6,650 nt of DNA from Actinomycetota bacterium (GCA_020200615.1 JAIVIH010000019.1:1-6650), one strand, 5' to 3'; counted from the stretch's first letter, positions 1 through 6,577 are shown. The notes: generated by a model from the letters alone, not told the origin. Translations and numbers: made by a program.

Positions 1-354
1 GCGCTCGACTGCGTGGATGAGCCCGAAGTTCCCCTCCTGGATCAGGTCGAGGAGAGGCAGACCCGATACCTGGTACTTCTTGGCGATCGACACCACCAGG
101 CGGAGGTTCGCCCGCACGAATGTGCGGGCCGCTTCCTCGCCCGCGGCCACCGCGGATTCGAGCTCGGCTCGCCTGCTGGGGTCGGAATTGTCGCCCAGGG
201 AGGTCAGGTCCGCAGCGGCGTGACGACCGGCGAGCACGAGCTCGCCCAGGGTTCCTTCTTCGGCCCGCGTGAGCAAGGGGTACCTGCCGATGTCGTTGAG
301 GTAGAGCTGAAGGAGATCCTCCTCCTCGCTGCTCCACCCACGCTGCTTGGCCAA
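1..354 (-). CDS. RNA polymerase sigma-70 factor, RpoD-like (group 1/2), N-terminal part, cut by window edge
   Basis: This is the first 118 residues of a sigma factor that directs RNA polymerase to promoters; the gene continues past the left edge. Region 1.2 spans roughly residues 11-45 ([18 protein letters not shown], then a typical linker helix). Regions 2.1-2.2 start near residue 76, with [14 protein letters not shown] at 82-95 and [18 protein letters not shown] at 101-118, the core-polymerase-binding segment typical of the family. Region 1.2 argues for the primary-like group 1/2 class rather than SigB/SigF-type group 3 or ECF factors. No acidic region 1.1 precedes it, which favours group 2. 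The start is TTG at 354. It is the only plausible initiation codon between an in-frame upstream TAG and the conserved region, and a strong GGGAGG Shine-Dalgarno lies about 9 nt before it. The neighbour upstream, 86 bp away on the same strand, encodes an anti-sigma-type kinase. Regions 2.3-4 are outside the window, so promoter specificity cannot be judged. Confidence 0.93.
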   Translation of the reverse strand, partial: MAKQRGWSSEEEDLLQLYLNDIGRYPLLTRAEEGTLGELVLAGRHAAADLTSLGDNSDPSRRAELESAVAAGEEAARTFVRANLRLVVSIAKKYQVSGLPLLDLIQEGNFGLIHAVER

Positions 355-362
355 TGCGACGG

Positions 363-371
363 CCCTCCCCC
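363..371 (-). promoter_or_regulatory. Shine-Dalgarno that decides the TTG start of the sigma gene
   Basis: Read on the minus strand this stretch is GGGGGAGGG, with the GGAGG core at 368-364. It ends about 9 nt before the TTG at 354. An in-frame TAG lies further upstream with no ATG or GTG between it and the TTG, so the site effectively fixes TTG as the start codon. Confidence 0.75.
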
Positions 372-381
372 TTACGGATAA

Positions 382-409
382 ACGCTATCAGAGCGTCTTC
401 GGATCGGAA
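382..409 (-). promoter_or_regulatory. possible promoter of the sigma gene
   Basis: On the minus strand TTCCGA (409-404) is separated by 16 bp from TAGCGT (387-382), which fits the loose actinobacterial TANNNT -10 pattern. Transcription would begin near 375, giving a short leader of about 20 nt that contains the Shine-Dalgarno. The -35 match to TTGACA is poor, so this is only a candidate. It lies in the 86-bp gap between the kinase and sigma genes. Confidence 0.25.
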
Positions 410-422
410 GGGCGGCCCGGTT

Positions 423-439
423 GACCGCGATCAGCGGTC
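423..439 (-). repeat. short perfect inverted repeat after the kinase stop codon (possible weak terminator)
   Basis: GACCGC at 423-428 and GCGGTC at 434-439 form a perfect 6-bp stem around a 5-nt loop, starting two bases beyond the kinase stop codon (443-441). No T-tract follows on the minus strand, so an intrinsic terminator is not established. It could be an attenuator, an mRNA-end stabiliser or chance. Confidence 0.35.
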
Positions 440-440
440 C

Positions 441-860
441 TCAGGCCTGAAAGCGGAGCCGGAGGCAGGTCTCGCGGCCCCGGCGCCGCACGTCCCAGCT
501 CTGGGCGATCTGGCTGATGAGCCAGAGGCCCCGGCCGCGCTCGGCCAGCGCGTCGGGGCGCTGCTGGGCCTGGCTCTTTAGGTCGAATCCCGGTCCCTGG
601 TCGCGGACCTCGACGGTGATGGAAGAGCCCGTGACCTCGGCCGTCGCCGAGGTGGCACCGCCGCCGTGCCGTTCGGCGTTGATCATGGCCTCGTGCACGG
701 CCAGGACCACGGCATCGACGTCCCCCGGCCAGTGGGACTCCTCCAGCAGGGCCTGCAACTCGCGACGCGCCGGCCCCGGATCGGGGGGCAGCGCCCAAGT
801 GTTGGCCAAACCGGTGGGGGTCAAAGTGATTCTCCGCGACAAATGAGTCGGAGTACTCAT
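441..860 (-). CDS. ATP-binding anti-sigma factor / serine kinase, RsbW-SpoIIAB type (HATPase_c_2)
   Basis: The product is a 139-residue cytoplasmic protein made of a single GHKL ATPase fold, the usual size for RsbW/SpoIIAB-like proteins. These bind a sigma factor and phosphorylate an anti-anti-sigma (STAS) partner on serine or threonine. Visible motifs are the N box HEAMINAERHG (residues 56-66, with E57 and N61), the G1 box VRDQGPGFD (85-93, D87 contacting adenine in the family) and the G2 box GRGLWLISQ (109-117). The ATG at 860 gives the family-like N-terminus and has a GGGA about 9 nt upstream. A GTG five codons earlier is an alternative, while longer upstream extensions read into low-complexity sequence. 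It sits between ligC (59 bp upstream) and the sigma gene (86 bp downstream), which suggests the sigma factor as a target; that is inference. No STAS or PP2C phosphatase gene is seen in the window. A signalling role other than sigma control is possible, as this family is very numerous in actinobacteria. Confidence 0.9.
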   Translation of the reverse strand: MSTPTHLSRRITLTPTGLANTWALPPDPGPARRELQALLEESHWPGDVDAVVLAVHEAMINAERHGGGATSATAEVTGSSITVEVRDQGPGFDLKSQAQQRPDALAERGRGLWLISQIAQSWDVRRRGRETCLRLRFQA

Positions 861-888
861 TCGATGTATTCCCACGAAATCCCTGCTG

Positions 889-921
889 GAACCCTTCGGT
901 CTTCTCGCGCTCTGAGGGTTC
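889..921 (-). repeat. inverted repeat overlapping the ligC stop codon
   Basis: GAACCCT (889-895) and AGGGTTC (915-921) pair perfectly over 7 bp, with one additional G-T pair inside, around a loop of about 17 nt. The distal arm overlaps the TGA stop of ligC (922-920). There is no T-tract on the minus strand. It could slow or end transcription between ligC and the kinase gene, but this rests only on the pairing. Confidence 0.3.
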
Positions 922-1990
922 AACCAGCGCCGAAGACGGCCGCCAGTTCCTCGGGGACGGCGGTGTCCAGCTGCGAGTAGGTGCACGAGCGGGGGTCGCG
1001 GTCGGGGCGCCAGCGCACGAACTGGGTGGCGTGGCGGAACCGGTCACCCTGGAGGTGGTCGTAGGCCACCTCGACCACCAGCTCGGGGCGGAGGGGCTCC
1101 CACGACATGTCGCGGCCGGCGTTCCACCGGCTGGTCCCACCCGGCATGCGTCCGCCCAGCTCGGCGACGGCCGAGGCCCACTCCTTCCACGGATGATTCT
1201 CCAACGCACCGTCCCGAAGGGGGGACAGCTCGTCCACCAGCTCCTTGCGCCGGGCCACGGTGAAGGCCGAGGCCACGCCCACGTGGTGCAGGGTCCCCGC
1301 CTCGTCATAGAGACCGAGGAGCAGCGAGCCCACCACCCCTCCACTCTTGTGCCAGCGGAAGCCCGCCACCACGCAGTCGGCCGTGCGCTGGTGCTTCACC
1401 TTGAGCATGACCCGTTCGTTCTCCCGGTAGGGGAGGTCCATGGGCTTGGCCACCACCCCGTCCAGGCCTGCCCCCTCGAAGCGGTCGAACCATTGACGGG
1501 CCACGTCCTGGTCGCGGGTCGCAGGCGTGAGATGAACGGGCGGCTGGGCCCCGCCCAGGGCCTCCTCGAGACCCGCTCGGCGCTCAGAGAAGGGCCGGGA
1601 GCGGAGATCCTCGTCGCCAAGGGCCAGCAGATCGAAGGCCACGAACGAGGCGGGAGTCTCGGAGGCCAGGAGGCGGATCCGGGACTGGGCCGGATGTATC
1701 CGCTGGAGGAGAGCCTCGAAGTCCAGCCCATGGCGGGTGGCGATCACGATCTCGCCGTCCATCACGCACCGGGGCGGCAGTTGCGACCGGAGGGGGTCGA
1801 GCAGCTCGGGAAAGTAGCGGGTGAGCGGCTTCTCGTTCCGGCTTCCCAGCTCGACTTCATCGCCGTCCCGGAAGACGATGCACCGGAAGCCGTCCCACTT
1901 GGGTTCGTAGATCATGCCCTCCTGGGGCGGAAGCTCCCGGGCCAGCTTGGCCAGCATGGGGGCGACGGGCGGCATGACGGGCAGGCGCAT
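920..1990 (-). CDS. ligC: ATP-dependent DNA ligase, LigC type
   Basis: The product is a 356-residue ligase that seals nicks by forming an enzyme-AMP intermediate. Family members act in DNA repair, as a backup in end joining or in base excision repair. The nucleotidyltransferase domain covers about 1-205. It has motif I EPKWDGFR (29-36) with the adenylated lysine K31, motif Ia-like ELGSRNEKPLTRYFPEL (47-63), VMDGEI (76-81), motif III FVAFDLLAL (116-124), motif IV GLDGVVAKP (175-183) and motif V MLKVKH (195-200). The OB-fold domain follows, with GSLLLGLYDE near 221-230 and the motif VI region around 319-333 (RHATQFVRWRPDRDP). Length, N-terminus (MRLPVMPPVAPMLAK) and internal sequence closely resemble mycobacterial LigC as I remember it, which supports the ATG at 1990 although no clear Shine-Dalgarno precedes it. 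No LigD-like polymerase or Ku gene is in the window. The gene diverges from treY and leads into the kinase and sigma genes. Confidence 0.95.
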   Translation of the reverse strand: MRLPVMPPVAPMLAKLARELPPQEGMIYEPKWDGFRCIVFRDGDEVELGSRNEKPLTRYFPELLDPLRSQLPPRCVMDGEIVIATRHGLDFEALLQRIHPAQSRIRLLASETPASFVAFDLLALGDEDLRSRPFSERRAGLEEALGGAQPPVHLTPATRDQDVARQWFDRFEGAGLDGVVAKPMDLPYRENERVMLKVKHQRTADCVVAGFRWHKSGGVVGSLLLGLYDEAGTLHHVGVASAFTVARRKELVDELSPLRDGALENHPWKEWASAVAELGGRMPGGTSRWNAGRDMSWEPLRPELVVEVAYDHLQGDRFRHATQFVRWRPDRDPRSCTYSQLDTAVPEELAAVFGAG

Positions 1991-2043
1991 GCGCCATGAT
2001 CGCGTGTGTGGCGTGCCCAGGGTGGGGTACGTCCGCCCCGCCC
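1991..2043. promoter_or_regulatory. 53-bp divergent intergenic region between ligC and treY
   Basis: This short gap must hold the 5' signals for two divergent genes unless transcription starts inside a coding region. No convincing -35/-10 pair was found for either direction. The plus-strand AGGGTGGGG at 2019-2027 is purine-rich but lies 16 nt from the treY ATG, too far for a standard Shine-Dalgarno. In-frame ATG (1996) and GTG (2008) codons could instead start treY. Weak or leaderless initiation is therefore possible for both genes. Confidence 0.4.
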
Positions 2044-4707
2044 ATGACTCCCCTGGCCACGTACCGCCTCCAGCTTCACGCCGGTTTCGGCTTCGACGAC
2101 GTTGCCGCCCTGGCTCCCTACCTGGCCGAGCTGGGTGTGAGCCATGTGTATTGCTCGCCCTACCTCCAGGCGCGCCCGGGGAGCACCCACGGCTACGACG
2201 TGGTCGACCACCGCCGGCTGAACGAGGAGCTGGGAGGCGAGGAGGGCTACCGGCGGATGGTGACCGCCCTCAGCGGCTTCGGCCTCTCCCACATCGTCGA
2301 CATCGTCCCCAACCACATGGCCATCGCCGGGCGGAACAACGCCTGGTGGTGGGACGTCTTGGAGAACGGACCTTCGAGTCGATGGGCGGCCGCGTTCGAC
2401 ATCGACTGGAAGTCAACCGACGAGCGGATCAGCCAGCGGGTGCTGATGCCGGTTCTCGGGGACCACTACGGCCGCGTGCTCGAGGCCGGTGACCTCCGCC
2501 TGGAGCGGGAGGGCGGCTCCTTCACCGTGCGCTATTTCGAGCACGAGGCGCCCATCTCCCCGCGCACCCTCGACGACGTCCTGTCCGCCGCGGCCGACGC
2601 GTGCGGATCTGACGAGCTGGCCAGCATCGCCGTGGCCCTCGGCCGACTGCCACCGGCCACCGCTACCGACCTTCCCAGCGTCGAGGAGCGGCACCGGGAC
2701 AAGGAGGTCCTGCGCAGCCGCCTGGAGCGGCTGCTGGCCGAGGAGCCGGATCTGGCCCGGGCCGTCGACAGCCAGACCGCGGCCCTGAACGCAGACCCGA
2801 ACGCCCTCGACGAACTGATCCAGCGCCAGAGCTACCGGCTGGCCTACTGGCGCGTGGCCGGGCGGGAGTTGGACTACCGCCGGTTCTTCGACATCCCCGA
2901 GCTGGTGGGCCTGCACATGGAGGACCCCCGCGTTTTCGCCGACACCCACGAGCTCGTGCTGAGGCTGGCGAAGGACGGTGACGTGGCCGGGCTCCGGATC
3001 GACCACCCGGACGGCCTCCGCGACCCCACCGGCTACTTCCGCCGTCTGCGGGAGGCGGTCGGCCCCGAGGCGTACGTCGTGGCCGAGAAGATTCTGGAAG
3101 CCGAGGAGCCGCTTCCGCTCTCCTGGGCCGTGGCCGGCACCACCGGCTACGACTTCCTCAACCGGGTCGTGGGCTTGTTCGTGGACCCCGCCGGCGAGGT
3201 CGCCCTCACCGAGCTCTACGGGCGGTTCACGGGCGAGGAGGTGGACTTCCCGACCGTCGCCTACGAGGCCAAGCACCTCGTCATGCGGCATGTGCTGGCG
3301 GCCGACGTCATCCGCCTCAGCACGCTCATGTCCGAGGTCTGCGAGCACCACCGTCGCTACCGCGACTACACGGGCCACGCGCTCTACGACGCCATCACCG
3401 AGGTCGCCGCATGCTTCCGGGTGTACCGGACATACGTGGTCCCCGGCGAGCCGCCATCGGAAGCGGACGTCGCCGTGGTGGAGCAGGCCGTGGCCGACGC
3501 CGGGATGCGACGTCCTGATCTCGGATCCGACCTCCTGGACTTCCTCCGGGACGTCCTGCTCCTTCGTCTCACCGGCGATGCGGAGGCCGAGGTGGCCGTC
3601 CGGTTCCAGCAGCTCACGGCTCCGGTCACGGCCAAAGGCGTCGAGGACACCGCCTTCTACCGGCACGTGCGGTTGGTGGCCCTAAACGACGTGGGCGGGG
3701 ACCCGGGATGTTTCGGCACCAGTCCCGAGTCCTTTCACGCCCACAACGCCCGGATGGCGGAGACGTGGCCCGCCACCATGCTCTCCACGTCCACGCACGA
3801 CACCAAGCGGAGCGAGGACGTGCGGGTGCGCATCGCCTTGCTGTCGGAGGTTCCCGAGCAGTGGGCGCTGGCCGTGCGGCGGTGGTCGGCCGGCAACGAC
3901 CGGCACCGGCGAGGCGACGGCGGCCAGTGGCCCGACCGCAACACCGAGTACCTGCTGTACCAGACCCTCGTCGGGGCGTGGCCGATCGAGGTCGACCGGG
4001 CCACCGCCTACGCCGAGAAGGCGGTCAAGGAGGCTAAGCGCCATACGTCCTGGATCACGCCCGCGCCCGACTACGAGGAGGCGGTCCGGGGCTTTGTGGC
4101 CGACGCTTTGGGCGACGAGGAGTTCACCACCGATCTGGAGACGTTCGTCCGGCCGCTGGTGGAGGCGGGACGGGTGGCGTCGCTGGCCCAGACCCTGCTC
4201 AAGCTCACGTCGCCGGGCGTTCCCGACCTGTACCAGGGCACCGAGCTTTGGGACCTGAGCCTGGTCGACCCCGACAACCGCACGCCGGTCGACTTCGACG
4301 CCCGCCGGGATCTGCTGGACAAGGTCCGGACCGCGGCCTCCGGCCGCACCGTGCTGGAGGCGGCTCACGTGGGTGCGCCCAAGCTGTGGCTTGTTCAGCG
4401 GGCGCTGGCCGCCCGGCGGCGACGGGCCACCGCCTTCGCCTCCGGAGCCGCCTACCGGCCTCTGTGGACCGAGGGGGAGAAGGCCCACCACGCGGTTTCC
4501 TTCCTTCGGGGGGAGGACGTGGTCGTCGTCGTCCCCCGCCTCGTGATCGGGCTGGCCGGCGAGTGGGGGGACACCGCCCTCGAGCTGCCTCCGGGCCGTT
4601 GGGTGGACGAGCTGGCGGGGACGGGGCGGAGCTGGGAGGGCGGTATCCCCGTCGCCCTGGCCGACGTGCTGGCCGGCTTCCCCGTCGCCCTCCTGGGCCG
4701 GACGTGA
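2044..4707 (+). CDS. treY: malto-oligosyltrehalose synthase (maltooligosyl trehalose synthase)
   Basis: TreY (EC 5.4.99.15) converts the terminal alpha-1,4 bond at the reducing end of maltooligosaccharides or glycogen chains to an alpha,alpha-1,1 bond, giving maltooligosyltrehalose in the cytoplasm. The 887-residue protein is a GH13 (beta/alpha)8 enzyme. It opens with MTPLATYRLQLHAGFGFDD. Conserved regions are DIVPNHMA (86-93), GLRIDHPDGL (316-325, nucleophile D320), VVAEKILEAEEPL (345-357, acid/base E348) and STSTHDTKRSEDVR (581-594, transition-state D586). The family signature PGVPDLYQGTELWDLSLVDP follows near 724-743. A helix-rich stretch at about 170-265, with charged segments such as SVEERHRDKEVL, makes it longer than the short mycobacterial form. 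The ATG at 2044 fits the family's N-terminus; in-frame ATG 1996 and GTG 2008 would add a non-conserved extension. Its stop overlaps the treZ start by one base, implying coupled translation. Confidence 0.97.
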   Translation: MTPLATYRLQLHAGFGFDDVAALAPYLAELGVSHVYCSPYLQARPGSTHGYDVVDHRRLNEELGGEEGYRRMVTALSGFGLSHIVDIVPNHMAIAGRNNAWWWDVLENGPSSRWAAAFDIDWKSTDERISQRVLMPVLGDHYGRVLEAGDLRLEREGGSFTVRYFEHEAPISPRTLDDVLSAAADACGSDELASIAVALGRLPPATATDLPSVEERHRDKEVLRSRLERLLAEEPDLARAVDSQTAALNADPNALDELIQRQSYRLAYWRVAGRELDYRRFFDIPELVGLHMEDPRVFADTHELVLRLAKDGDVAGLRIDHPDGLRDPTGYFRRLREAVGPEAYVVAEKILEAEEPLPLSWAVAGTTGYDFLNRVVGLFVDPAGEVALTELYGRFTGEEVDFPTVAYEAKHLVMRHVLAADVIRLSTLMSEVCEHHRRYRDYTGHALYDAITEVAACFRVYRTYVVPGEPPSEADVAVVEQAVADAGMRRPDLGSDLLDFLRDVLLLRLTGDAEAEVAVRFQQLTAPVTAKGVEDTAFYRHVRLVALNDVGGDPGCFGTSPESFHAHNARMAETWPATMLSTSTHDTKRSEDVRVRIALLSEVPEQWALAVRRWSAGNDRHRRGDGGQWPDRNTEYLLYQTLVGAWPIEVDRATAYAEKAVKEAKRHTSWITPAPDYEEAVRGFVADALGDEEFTTDLETFVRPLVEAGRVASLAQTLLKLTSPGVPDLYQGTELWDLSLVDPDNRTPVDFDARRDLLDKVRTAASGRTVLEAAHVGAPKLWLVQRALAARRRRATAFASGAAYRPLWTEGEKAHHAVSFLRGEDVVVVVPRLVIGLAGEWGDTALELPPGRWVDELAGTGRSWEGGIPVALADVLAGFPVALLGRT

Positions 4708-4709
4708 TG
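4704..4709 (+). promoter_or_regulatory. treY-treZ overlap, TGATG stop/start junction
   Basis: The treY stop TGA (4705-4707) shares its A with the treZ ATG (4707-4709). No clear Shine-Dalgarno precedes the treZ start, so terminating ribosomes probably reinitiate, which would keep the two enzymes in balance. An in-frame GTG at 4704 is an alternative start one codon earlier. Confidence 0.7.
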
Positions 4710-6431
4710 GGCGGCGGGACACGCTCGGTCTGGGTGCCGGCGGCGTCGGGCGTCGAACTAGTCGAGGGCGAGCGGCGGACGGCCATGGACGGGCCCGATG
4801 AGGCGGGGTGGTGGACGGCCCCGGCGGAGACCGATGGCGACTACGCCTTCTCCATCGAGGGCCGGGCGCCCGTGCCCGACCCCCGCTCGCCGTGGCAGCC
4901 CGAGGGCGTGCACGGCCCCTCGCGTCCCGTCGACCACGCCGCCTTTCCCTGGACCGACGGACACTGGGCCGGCCGCGCCCTCGACGGCGCCGTCATCTAC
5001 GAGCTGCACGTGGGGACGTACTCGCCCGACGGCACCTTCGCCGGTGTGGCCCGAGGGCTCGACCACCTCGTCGAGCTGGGGGTCTCCCACGTCGAGCTCA
5101 TGCCCGTGGCCGAGTTCCCGGGCCGGCGGGGATGGGGTTACGACGGGGTCGACCTGTACGCCCCGCATCACGCCTATGGGGGACCGGAGGCGTTCAAGGC
5201 CCTGGTGGACGCTTGCCACGCCCGGGGCCTGGCCGTGCTCCTCGACGTCGTCTACAACCACCTGGGCCCCTCGGGGAACTACCTGGGACAGCTCGGGCCC
5301 TACTTCACCGATCGGTACGCCACTCCTTGGGGCCAGGCCGTCAACCTCGACGGCGAGGACAGCGACGAAGTCAGGGCCTTCTTCATCGACAACGCCCTTC
5401 ACTGGCTGCGGAACTACCACGTGGACGGACTGCGACTCGACGCCGTCCACGCCATCCTGGACACGTCGGCCTTCCACCTCCTCGAGGAGCTGGCCGAGCG
5501 GGTGGACGAGTTGGAGGCGGAGTTGGGCCGCCCGCTGGCGTTGATCGCGGAGAGCGACCTCAACGACCCGCGGGTGGTGCAGGACCGGGACGCCGGCGGT
5601 TACGGCATGGACGCCCAGTGGAGCGACGACTTCCATCACGCCCTCCATGCGGTGCTCACGGGCGAGACAACCGGCTACTACGGCGACTTCGGAACCCTCG
5701 CCCAGCTGGGCAAGGCGCTCCGGCACGCCTTCGTCTACGACGGCATCCACTCCCGTCACCGCCGCCGGCGTCACGGACGTCCCCCGGCGGGGCTGCCGCC
5801 GGGTCGGTTCCTGGCCTACGCCCAGACACATGACCAGGTCGGCAACCGGGCCCGGGGCGAGCGGCTGAGCGCCCTGGTTAATCCGGCCCGGCTGCGGATG
5901 GCAGCCGCCCTCACCCTGTGCTCGCCCTTCGTGCCCATGCTCTTCCAGGGCGAGGAGTGGGGTGCCGCCACGCCCTTCCTGTACTTCACCGACCATGAAG
6001 ATTCCGACCTCGGGCGGGCGGTGAGCGAGGCCCGGAGGCGGGAGTTCGCCGCCTTCGGTTGGAAGCCGGACGAGGTTCCCGATCCGCAGGACCCGGAGAC
6101 GTTTCACCGTTCCGTCCTCGACTGGTCGGAGCCGGCACGAGACCCACACGCCGGGCTCCTGGACTGGCACCGTCGCCTCATCCGTCTCCGGCAGGAGCAC
6201 GGTCTCCACGAAGCGGGCTTCGAGAGCGTCGACGTGCACTTCGACGAGGGTGATCGATGGTTGGTGCTGGACCGAGGACGGGTCGTGGTGGCGCTGTCCC
6301 TGGCCGATCAACCGGTCGACGTGCCGCTGGGAGACGGAGGATCCCGCGGCGTCCGGTTGTCGGCCGGGGACGTGGAGGTCACCGCCACCACCGCCCGGCT
6401 CGGGCCCGACAGCGTCGTGGTCCTGGCCTAG
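4707..6431 (+). CDS. treZ: malto-oligosyltrehalose trehalohydrolase
   Basis: TreZ (EC 3.2.1.141) hydrolyses the alpha-1,4 bond next to the trehalose end of the TreY product, releasing trehalose and a shorter glucan. The 574-residue length is normal for the family. An N-terminal CBM48/E-set domain (about 1-80) begins with SVWVPAASGVELVEGERR. The GH13 barrel begins with VIYELHVGTYSPDGTFAG (96-113). Catalytic regions are DVVYNHLGPSG (180-190), GLRLDAVHAI (241-250, nucleophile D245), LIAESDLNDPRV (279-290, acid/base E282) and AQTHDQVGNRA (372-382, D376). MLFQGEEWGA (411-420) is characteristic of this group of GH13 enzymes. The C-terminal beta domain ends near 574. A basic patch HRRRRHGRPP (351-360) precedes catalytic region IV and matches what I recall of other family members. 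The ATG at 4707 was chosen because it overlaps the treY stop and keeps the whole CBM48 domain; the same frame is open far upstream, but that lies within treY. Confidence 0.97.
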   Translation: MGGGTRSVWVPAASGVELVEGERRTAMDGPDEAGWWTAPAETDGDYAFSIEGRAPVPDPRSPWQPEGVHGPSRPVDHAAFPWTDGHWAGRALDGAVIYELHVGTYSPDGTFAGVARGLDHLVELGVSHVELMPVAEFPGRRGWGYDGVDLYAPHHAYGGPEAFKALVDACHARGLAVLLDVVYNHLGPSGNYLGQLGPYFTDRYATPWGQAVNLDGEDSDEVRAFFIDNALHWLRNYHVDGLRLDAVHAILDTSAFHLLEELAERVDELEAELGRPLALIAESDLNDPRVVQDRDAGGYGMDAQWSDDFHHALHAVLTGETTGYYGDFGTLAQLGKALRHAFVYDGIHSRHRRRRHGRPPAGLPPGRFLAYAQTHDQVGNRARGERLSALVNPARLRMAAALTLCSPFVPMLFQGEEWGAATPFLYFTDHEDSDLGRAVSEARRREFAAFGWKPDEVPDPQDPETFHRSVLDWSEPARDPHAGLLDWHRRLIRLRQEHGLHEAGFESVDVHFDEGDRWLVLDRGRVVVALSLADQPVDVPLGDGGSRGVRLSAGDVEVTATTARLGPDSVVVLA

Positions 6432-6577
6432 AAGCGTTGATTATCGCCAAGAGAGGCTTATTCAACAGCCTTCCAGTGAGGCCAGCCTCGGACCGCCGAG
6501 AGCGACTCGTCGTCGAGTGACGTAGCTTTTCGCGCGCCGGACGTGGGTCCGAGGCTGTCCTCGCGGGGGTGGTCGCC
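6432..6577. other. 146-bp noncoding gap between treZ and the next gene
   Basis: No convincing coding sequence is seen. The first 40 or so bases are less GC-rich than the flanking genes. A small 5-bp stem (AGGCT 6454-6458, AGCCT 6467-6471) lies just after treZ without a T-tract, so it is not a clear terminator. The rest is dominated by the long inverted repeat listed separately and an inner ACTCG/CGAGT stem (6505-6509 and 6514-6518). Confidence 0.6.
6478..6562 (+). repeat. 17-bp imperfect inverted repeat upstream of the right-edge gene
   Basis: The left arm at 6478-6494 and the right arm at 6546-6562 pair in 16 of 17 positions. This includes an uninterrupted 12-bp match, CAGCCTCGGACC with GGTCCGAGGCTG, and a single C-T mismatch (6482/6558). 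The 51-nt interior holds a small 5-bp hairpin. The right arm ends four bases before a G-rich ribosome-binding stretch and 15 bases before the ATG at 6578, so folding in RNA could affect translation of the next gene. Alternatives are a protein-binding palindrome, a mobile-element end or a factor-dependent termination site. Confidence 0.65.

Noticed and set aside
13..381. Plus-strand open frame of 122 codons at the left edge
   Set aside because: It is antisense to the conserved sigma-factor regions 1.2-2.2.
861..986. Longer N-terminus for the anti-sigma kinase starting at 986
   Set aside because: It would overlap the 3' end of ligC and add 42 residues without family similarity. The ATG at 860 has a plausible ribosome-binding site and yields the normal protein size.
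388..1344. Minus-strand open frame of 318 codons across the ligC end and the kinase gene
   Set aside because: It is out of frame with both the LigC and the anti-sigma kinase motifs and reads as low-complexity W/R/P/G-rich sequence.
1031..1999. Long plus-strand open frame of 322 codons antisense to ligC
   Set aside because: It lies opposite a clear ligase with every catalytic motif, and its translation shows no recognisable domain. GC-rich genes commonly create such open antisense frames.
2413..3666. Minus-strand open frame of 417 codons inside treY
   Set aside because: It is antisense to conserved TreY sequence, including the nucleophile region. It is rich in G, V, E and H and has no domain, as expected of a mirror frame in high-GC DNA.
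4248..4706. Upstream extension of the treZ frame by 153 codons
   Set aside because: The extension is arginine- and proline-rich frame-shadow sequence within treY. The CBM48 domain begins right after the ATG at 4707.
4758..6311. Minus-strand open frame of 517 codons inside treZ
   Set aside because: It covers nearly the whole of treZ in antisense without any family motif; the treZ reading frame explains the region fully.
6454..6471. Small stem after treZ considered as a terminator
   Set aside because: It has only five pairs with an 8-nt loop and no following T-tract, too weak to call.
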